Below, in pieces: positions 16,027 through 20,767 of a stretch of 20,767 nt of DNA. Positions within the stretch are counted from its first letter, which is position 1; every line of letters begins with the position of its first letter. The notes under the pieces were generated by a model that saw nothing but the letters and a program-made list of their open reading frames with translations, was not told where the DNA came from and did not search any database. Location: the NCBI GenBank assembly GCA_947460275.1, contig CANHHZ010000009.1, forward strand, positions 1 through 20,767. The letters are read 5' to 3'. The position numbers were made by a program, and so were the translations under genes. The stretch comes from Sphingobacteriaceae bacterium (lineage in GTDB: Bacteria; Bacteroidota; Bacteroidia; Sphingobacteriales; Sphingobacteriaceae).

Positions 16027-19000
16027 TTACCCATTTACACCGTGGCAATTTTTAAATTTTTTGCCGCTACCGCATGGGCAAGGTTCATTGCGTCCAACAG
16101 TTACTTCTTTACGTATAGGTTGTGGCGGCACAACCTCTCTGGTGTCTTCCATTGGAAGTCCATTGCTGGTAGCTTGACCATACTCTGGTTTTGACACCCG
16201 TAATTTAGCCTGTTCTTTCTTCGGCGCTTTGGCTTCTTTTACGTTATCGGCTTCTTGTTGTACAGGAATACCACCTTTGTATAAGAAACTTACCACCTCT
16301 TTGTTTACCACACTTAACATGCTTTTGAACAAGTTAAACGCTTCCATTTTATAAATAATTAGAGGATCTTTTTGTTCGTAAACTGCATTTTGTACCGATT
16401 GCTTCAAGTCGTCCATTTCACGTAAATGTTCTTTCCAACTGTCATCTATCAAGGCCAAAATAATGGTTTTTTCGAAGGCTTTAGTTACTTCTCTACCATT
16501 GTTATCTATTGCCTTTTTCAAATTAACCGGCACTTGAATATGGCGCATACCATCGGTAAAAGGAACCACAACTTGTTCTATTTGCTCACCTCGCTCGGCA
16601 AAAACCTGTTTTAAAACAGACATAGATTGATTAATAACCGCATCAGATTTACGAGCATAAAAAGCTGTCGCTTCCTCAAATAACTTGTCGGTTAAAGTAT
16701 GAATGTTTTTAGCGTTAAATTCTTGCTCAGTAATTTCGGTATCAAGCGAGAAATTTTTTATCACTTCTAATCTAAACCCTTCGTAGTTTGATTGATCCTT
16801 GTATTCGGTGACTACATCTTCGGCCACATCAAAAACCATGTTGCTCATATCTACATCCAAACGATCACCAAATAAAGCATTGCGACGTTTGGCATAAATT
16901 ACCGTCCGTTGCGAGTTCATTACGTCATCGTATTCTAGCAAACGCTTACGCACACCAAAGTTGTTTTCTTCTACTTTTTTCTGTGCACGTTCTATTGAAT
17001 TGGTAATCATCGAGTGTTGGATAACTTCTCCATCTTCAATTCCCATTTTTACCATGATATTTGAGATGCGTTCTGAACCAAATAAACGCATCAAATTATC
17101 TTCTAAGGAAACAAAAAATTGAGAGGTACCTGGATCACCTTGGCGACCGGCACGACCACGCAACTGTCTATCTACACGACGAGACTCATGGCGCTCGGTA
17201 CCCACAATAGCCAAACCTCCAGCTTCTTTTACACCAGGGCCTAATTTAATATCGGTACCGCGACCGGCCATATTGGTTGCAATGGTTACGGTACCAGCTT
17301 GTCCTGCTTCGGCCACAATATCGGCCTCTTTTTGGTGCATTTTGGCATTTAGCACATTATGTTTGATGCCACGCAATTTAAGCATGCGGCTTAGCAATTC
17401 CGAAATTTCGACAGATGTTGTACCCACCAAAACTGGGCGACCAGCTTCTGTAAGTTTTACAATTTCTTCGGCAACGGCATTGTATTTTTCACGCACAGTA
17501 CGGTAAACATAATCTTGTTCATCTTTTCTAGACATTGGTCTGTTGGTTGGTATTTCTACCACGTCTAATTTATAAATAGACCAAAATTCGCCTGCTTCGG
17601 TAGTTGCAGTACCCGTCATACCGCAAAGTTTGTGGTACATACGGAAGAAATTTTGCAAAGTAACTGTAGCATAAGTTTGAGATGCATCTTCAACCTTTAC
17701 GTTTTCTTTGGCCTCAATAGCTTGATGTAAACCATCAGAATAACGTCGACCATCCATAATACGGCCAGTTTGCTCATCTACAATCTTAATTTTTCCTTCA
17801 TCAATAATATATTCTACGTCAACTTCAAATAAGGTATAAGCTTTAAGCAACTGGTTTACAGAGTGAATGCGTTCTGCTTTTACAGCATAATCACGCATCA
17901 AGTCGTCTTTTTTAGCAATTTTTTCTTCACTGCCTAAGCTCGATTTTTCGATTTCGGCAATTTCTGTACCTACATCTGGCAACACGAAAAAGTGAGGGTC
18001 TTCGCCCTGCTGCGTAATCAATTCAATCCCTTTTTCGGTAAGCTCAACTTGGTTGTTTTTCTCATCGATATAGAAAAATAATTCAGAGTCTACCTTAGGC
18101 ATGTTCTTAGATTGATCGGCCATGTAAAAGTTTTCAGTTTTAAGCAAAACTTGTCTTACGCTGCCTTCACTTAAAAATTTTATTAAGGCTTTACTTTTTG
18201 GCAAACCACGGTGGGCACGCAATAAAGCTAAACCACCTTCGCCTTCTTCAGCACCAGTATTTCCACCGTTGATTAATTTTTTAGCTTCGTTTAGGGCTTG
18301 GGTAATGTATGCTTTTTGTGCATTAACCAACCGTTCTATTCGTGGTTTTAGCAAATGAAATTCGTGTTGATCGCCAAAAGGTACTGGACCAGAAATAATT
18401 AATGGTGTACGGGCATCATCAATTAATACTGAATCGACCTCATCTACCATGGCGAAATGCAACTTACGCTGCACCAATTGATCTGGCGTTTGCGACATGT
18501 TATCTCTCAAATAATCGAAACCAAATTCATTGTTGGTACCATAAGTAATGTCGGCCAAATAAGCATTTCTACGCTCTGGCGAGTTTGGCTCATGTTTATC
18601 GATACAATCTACACGCAAGCCATGGAACTCGAACAATGGACCATTCCACTCTGAATCTCGTCGAGCTAAGTAATCGTTTACCGTTACCACGTGCACACCT
18701 TGGCCAGCAAGTGCATTTAAATAGGCAGGTAATGTACTTACTAACGTTTTACCCTCTCCAGTTGCCATTTCAGAAATTTTTCCGCTGTGCAATACCATAC
18801 CACCAATCAACTGTACATCATAGTGTACCATGTTCCAGCTTACTTCTGTACCCGCTGCTTCCCACTTGTTTGCCCAATAAGCTTTATCGCCAACAATTTT
18901 TACATTGCTTTTGCGAGCCGCATAGTCTCTATCGTAAGCTGTGGCAGTAACCTCAAGCGCTTCGTTTTCGCTTAAACGGCGAGAAGTTTCTTTTACTACC

Positions 19001-19335
19001 GCAAATGCAGCAGGTAAAATTTGTTGTAAAACTTTTTCTAGCTCTACATTTCGCTCTTTCTCTAAGGCGTCAACCTCGTCATACAAAGCTGTTTTTTCGT
19101 GTAACGGAAGATTTTCAGCTTCTGCATCAGCTTTAATAGCAACTATTTTAGCATCTATATCGGCTAATCCCTTAGCAATAATTTCTTTAAATTCGGTGGT
19201 TTTATGGCGTAAATCATCATTGCTTAGCGATGAAAGTTTTGCATATTCTTCGTTTATTTGAGCCACTAAAGGTTGTAATGCCTTTATATCTCTTTCTGAT
19301 TTGCTTCCAAAAATTTTGGCTAAAAATCCTAACAT
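16027..19335 (-). CDS. secA: Preprotein translocase ATPase SecA, 1102 aa
   Basis: Motor ATPase that pushes unfolded preproteins through SecYEG. Walker A GEGKT (193-197), Walker B-like VDEVDSV (297-303), the second-helicase-domain motif NMAGRGTDIKLG and the C-terminal zinc motif EPCPCGSGKKFKNCHG (C1086, C1088, C1097, H1098), which binds SecB or ribosomes, are all present. The protein is about 200 residues longer than E. coli SecA (901). Two insertions lie before Walker A: about 40 residues around 60-105 (acidic/basic, helical) and about 45 around 122-170. A third lies in the preprotein-binding region at about 320-430. Similar lengths are usual in Bacteroidetes. A small exported ORF lies 127 nt upstream; the terminator is at 15966-16008. 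Confidence 0.97.
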   Translation of the reverse strand: MLGFLAKIFGSKSERDIKALQPLVAQINEEYAKLSSLSNDDLRHKTTEFKEIIAKGLADIDAKIVAIKADAEAENLPLHEKTALYDEVDALEKERNVELEKVLQQILPAAFAVVKETSRRLSENEALEVTATAYDRDYAARKSNVKIVGDKAYWANKWEAAGTEVSWNMVHYDVQLIGGMVLHSGKISEMATGEGKTLVSTLPAYLNALAGQGVHVVTVNDYLARRDSEWNGPLFEFHGLRVDCIDKHEPNSPERRNAYLADITYGTNNEFGFDYLRDNMSQTPDQLVQRKLHFAMVDEVDSVLIDDARTPLIISGPVPFGDQHEFHLLKPRIERLVNAQKAYITQALNEAKKLINGGNTGAEEGEGGLALLRAHRGLPKSKALIKFLSEGSVRQVLLKTENFYMADQSKNMPKVDSELFFYIDEKNNQVELTEKGIELITQQGEDPHFFVLPDVGTEIAEIEKSSLGSEEKIAKKDDLMRDYAVKAERIHSVNQLLKAYTLFEVDVEYIIDEGKIKIVDEQTGRIMDGRRYSDGLHQAIEAKENVKVEDASQTYATVTLQNFFRMYHKLCGMTGTATTEAGEFWSIYKLDVVEIPTNRPMSRKDEQDYVYRTVREKYNAVAEEIVKLTEAGRPVLVGTTSVEISELLSRMLKLRGIKHNVLNAKMHQKEADIVAEAGQAGTVTIATNMAGRGTDIKLGPGVKEAGGLAIVGTERHESRRVDRQLRGRAGRQGDPGTSQFFVSLEDNLMRLFGSERISNIMVKMGIEDGEVIQHSMITNSIERAQKKVEENNFGVRKRLLEYDDVMNSQRTVIYAKRRNALFGDRLDVDMSNMVFDVAEDVVTEYKDQSNYEGFRLEVIKNFSLDTEITEQEFNAKNIHTLTDKLFEEATAFYARKSDAVINQSMSVLKQVFAERGEQIEQVVVPFTDGMRHIQVPVNLKKAIDNNGREVTKAFEKTIILALIDDSWKEHLREMDDLKQSVQNAVYEQKDPLIIYKMEAFNLFKSMLSVVNKEVVSFLYKGGIPVQQEADNVKEAKAPKKEQAKLRVSKPEYGQATSNGLPMEDTREVVPPQPIRKEVTVGRNEPCPCGSGKKFKNCHGVNG

Positions 19336-19393
19336 GTTATTCTTTTGTTTAAATATTTAAAAATGATTGTTTTACAACAACCAAGCCATAGCA

Positions 19394-19401
19394 CAAAAAT
19401 A
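19394..19401 (-). promoter_or_regulatory. Possible -7 box of a secA promoter
   Basis: On the - strand TATTTTTG matches TAnnTTTG, 58 nt before the secA ATG and inside the 127-nt spacer after the small exported ORF. No -33 TTTG is seen at 19-20 nt. If real, secA can be transcribed independently of the small ORF. Confidence 0.3.
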
Positions 19402-19462
19402 GGCCAACTTGACAGTTGCAGTGTAAATTGTTATACCTCGAAAAGTAAAACGGAGGGAAAGT

Positions 19463-19759
19463 TTAAGGGCTATTGTTTTTTGGCTTTTTTGTAATAGCCA
19501 AATCGGTAACAATATGATTTTGAATTTGATATTTAGGCGAATTGGCTTGTGCAATTGTGCCTAATAAAGTGAGTTCTTTGTAAGATAGAAAATCACTTTT
19601 TTGCTTGTTATGCTGGTTTGCGCCAAAGTTTAAAACCTCGGATTTAACTTGTTTACTGCAATACCCCTCGGTTAATAATTTAACGGCCTCTACTCGCTCT
19701 GCTTGAGCAAGTTGAGTTAAGCTAAAAAAGACCAAAGAAAGGGTTACAATGTGTTTCAT
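19463..19759 (-). CDS. Small exported protein upstream of secA, 98 aa
   Basis: Not a recognised family. Residues 1-20 (MKHIVTLSLVFFSLTQLAQA) form a convincing signal peptide with an AQA cleavage site, so about 78 residues would be exported. The mature part has one cysteine (C34), so no disulfide within the chain. The C-terminus is basic and ends KKPKNNSP followed directly by the stop. It is the only gene between secA and the divergent purD, and a well-spaced promoter precedes it. The position and the signal peptide recall secM of gammaproteobacteria, but the sequence does not match the SecM arrest motif. It could equally be an unrelated small periplasmic protein. Confidence 0.6.
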   Translation of the reverse strand: MKHIVTLSLVFFSLTQLAQAERVEAVKLLTEGYCSKQVKSEVLNFGANQHNKQKSDFLSYKELTLLGTIAQANSPKYQIQNHIVTDLAITKKPKNNSP

Positions 19760-19766
19760 TTACCGA

Positions 19767-19798
19767 CAAATCTAATTTTAATCTTTTACATATAGAAA
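19767..19798 (-). promoter_or_regulatory. Promoter of the small ORF/secA transcript
   Basis: On the - strand TAGATTTG (19774-19767) matches TAnnTTTG fully, and TTTC (19798-19795, consensus TTTG) lies 20 nt upstream, the right spacing for a Bacteroidetes -33/-7 promoter. The box ends 7 nt before the ATG at 19759, so the message would have a leader of only a few bases. Confidence 0.5.
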
Positions 19799-19858
19799 TT
19801 TGATGGCGCTTAATTCTGCAATTATCCTAAAAAAGCCATGATAATTAGGTTAAAAAGG

Positions 19859-19866
19859 TATATTTG
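19859..19866 (+). promoter_or_regulatory. -7 box of the purD promoter
   Basis: TATATTTG is a full match to TAnnTTTG, 32 nt before the purD ATG, giving a leader of roughly 25-30 nt. The -33 element is not clear. Confidence 0.5.
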
Positions 19867-19898
19867 CTGTATTATACGTTCTTCAATTAAACATCAAA

Positions 19899-20767
19899 AT
19901 GAATATTTTACTTTTAGGTTCTGGAGGCAGAGAATGCGCTTTTGCATGGAAAATGAGCCAATCGGCTTTATGCTCAAAGTTATTTATCGCTCCTGGCAAT
20001 GCAGGCACACTAGCTTATGGTAAAAACGTAACGCTACAAATGAACGATTTTGAAGCCATAAAAACTTTTGTACTCAAAGAAAAAGTAGGGCTTTTGGTAG
20101 TAGGCCCCGAAGAACCTTTGGTAAATGGCATTCACGATTTTTTTTCAAACGACGAAGCCTTGAGCCACATCCCTGTTATTGGCCCTAAAAAAGAAGGTGC
20201 TATTTTAGAAGGAAGTAAAGACTTTTCGAAGCAGTTTATGCAACGCCACAGCATACCCACGGCTAAATCTAAATCGTTTACTAGTGCAAATTTAAACGAT
20301 GGTTTAAGTTATTTGAGTAATCATGCTATGCCTGTAGTTTTAAAAGCCGATGGCTTAGCAGCAGGCAAAGGGGTTTTAATTATTGATAATGTAGCAGAAG
20401 CACAAGAAGAATTGAAATTAATGTTGGGCGGTAAATTTGGTAATGCCGGCGCTACCGTTGTTATTGAAGAGTTTTTAACTGGGATTGAGCTTTCGGTATT
20501 TGTATTGAGCGACGGAACTAATTATGTTATTTTACCCGAAGCAAAAGACTACAAAAGAATTGGCCAAGGCGATACAGGTTTAAATACTGGCGGAATGGGT
20601 TCTGTTTCTCCGGTTCCATTTGCAGATGAGGCATTTTTAGCGAAGATAAAGTCCCAAATTATAGACCCCACTATTAAAGGGCTACAAAAAGACAATATTG
20701 ATTATACAGGCTTTATTTTCTTTGGATTGATAAAAGTAGGCGATGAGCCTTATGTAATTGAATACAA
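19899..20767 (+). CDS. purD: Phosphoribosylamine-glycine ligase (GARS), 3' end cut by window edge
   Basis: Second step of de novo purine synthesis: joins phosphoribosylamine and glycine using ATP. 289 codons are visible of about 420-430 expected. The ATP-grasp core is clear: APGNAGT (31-37), VVGPEEPLV, LEGSKDFSKQF, VLKADGLAAGKGV, VIEEFLTGIELS, GLNTGGMGS and DYTGFIFFGL. The start MNILLLGSGGRE fits the family. At position 13 the usual histidine of GGREHA is a cysteine (TGC, 19935-19937). It is divergent from the secA transcript. Confidence 0.97.
   Translation, partial: MNILLLGSGGRECAFAWKMSQSALCSKLFIAPGNAGTLAYGKNVTLQMNDFEAIKTFVLKEKVGLLVVGPEEPLVNGIHDFFSNDEALSHIPVIGPKKEGAILEGSKDFSKQFMQRHSIPTAKSKSFTSANLNDGLSYLSNHAMPVVLKADGLAAGKGVLIIDNVAEAQEELKLMLGGKFGNAGATVVIEEFLTGIELSVFVLSDGTNYVILPEAKDYKRIGQGDTGLNTGGMGSVSPVPFADEAFLAKIKSQIIDPTIKGLQKDNIDYTGFIFFGLIKVGDEPYVIEY

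Noticed and set aside
18585..18950. 121-codon open frame antisense to secA
   Set aside because: Composition (rich in His, Pro, Leu, Tyr) is typical of an antisense reading of a conserved gene.
19348..19361. TTTAAATATTTAAA palindrome upstream of secA as operator
   Set aside because: Pure A/T palindromes are common by chance in this DNA; no second copy or factor supports it.
19372..19554. 60-codon - strand frame overlapping the small ORF before secA
   Set aside because: Overlaps the better-supported 98-codon frame and has no signal peptide or family character.

Overview
The window is a compact, AT-rich stretch of bacterial chromosome that looks like a Bacteroidetes genome, most likely Sphingobacteriaceae (Pedobacter-like). 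The reasons are the near-absence of Shine-Dalgarno sequences, several matches to the Bacteroidetes -7 promoter box TAnnTTTG, many secreted proteins with signal peptides ending in AQ or SQ, a roughly 1100-residue SecA with extra insertions, and A/T-rich spacers. I see no mobile element, rRNA, tRNA or CRISPR array. Taxonomy is inference from style; no search was run.

Layout. Positions 1-632 (-) hold a truncated SAM-dependent methyltransferase, next to a + strand SirB1/transglutaminase-like gene (675-1541). A convergent spacer with a perfect 18-bp palindrome follows. A leftward group then runs from 5057 to 1707: an exported M20 amidohydrolase, prfB (release factor 2, with a classic programmed +1 frameshift) and an exported alpha/beta-hydrolase. 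A divergent 121-bp spacer leads to a + strand pair, pgi (glucose-6-phosphate isomerase) and a Rieske-type lipoprotein, and then to a 329-bp spacer that holds what looks like a decayed small secreted-protein gene.

From 19759 down to 7611 everything is on the - strand: a small exported protein, secA, a strong intrinsic terminator, then SPOR protein, cytosolic M20 amidohydrolase, unknown secreted protein, beta-lactamase-fold serine hydrolase, SGNH/GDSL hydrolase, dnaG primase, YraN nuclease-fold protein and a glutaminyl cyclase-like lipoprotein. Several of these overlap or nearly touch (1-nt gap, 17-nt and 20-nt overlaps), which suggests co-transcription. Finally purD (purine synthesis) starts at 19899 on + and runs off the window.

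Functionally this is mostly housekeeping (prfB, pgi, dnaG, secA, purD) mixed with envelope-directed hydrolases. The points most worth a second look are the small signal-peptide ORF upstream of secA (a position reminiscent of secM), the prfB recoding site with its AGGAGG in a genome that does not seem to use Shine-Dalgarno initiation, the broken reading frame at 7324-7525, and a palindrome core present in both convergent spacers. I do not see a convincing new multi-gene defence or mobile system here.
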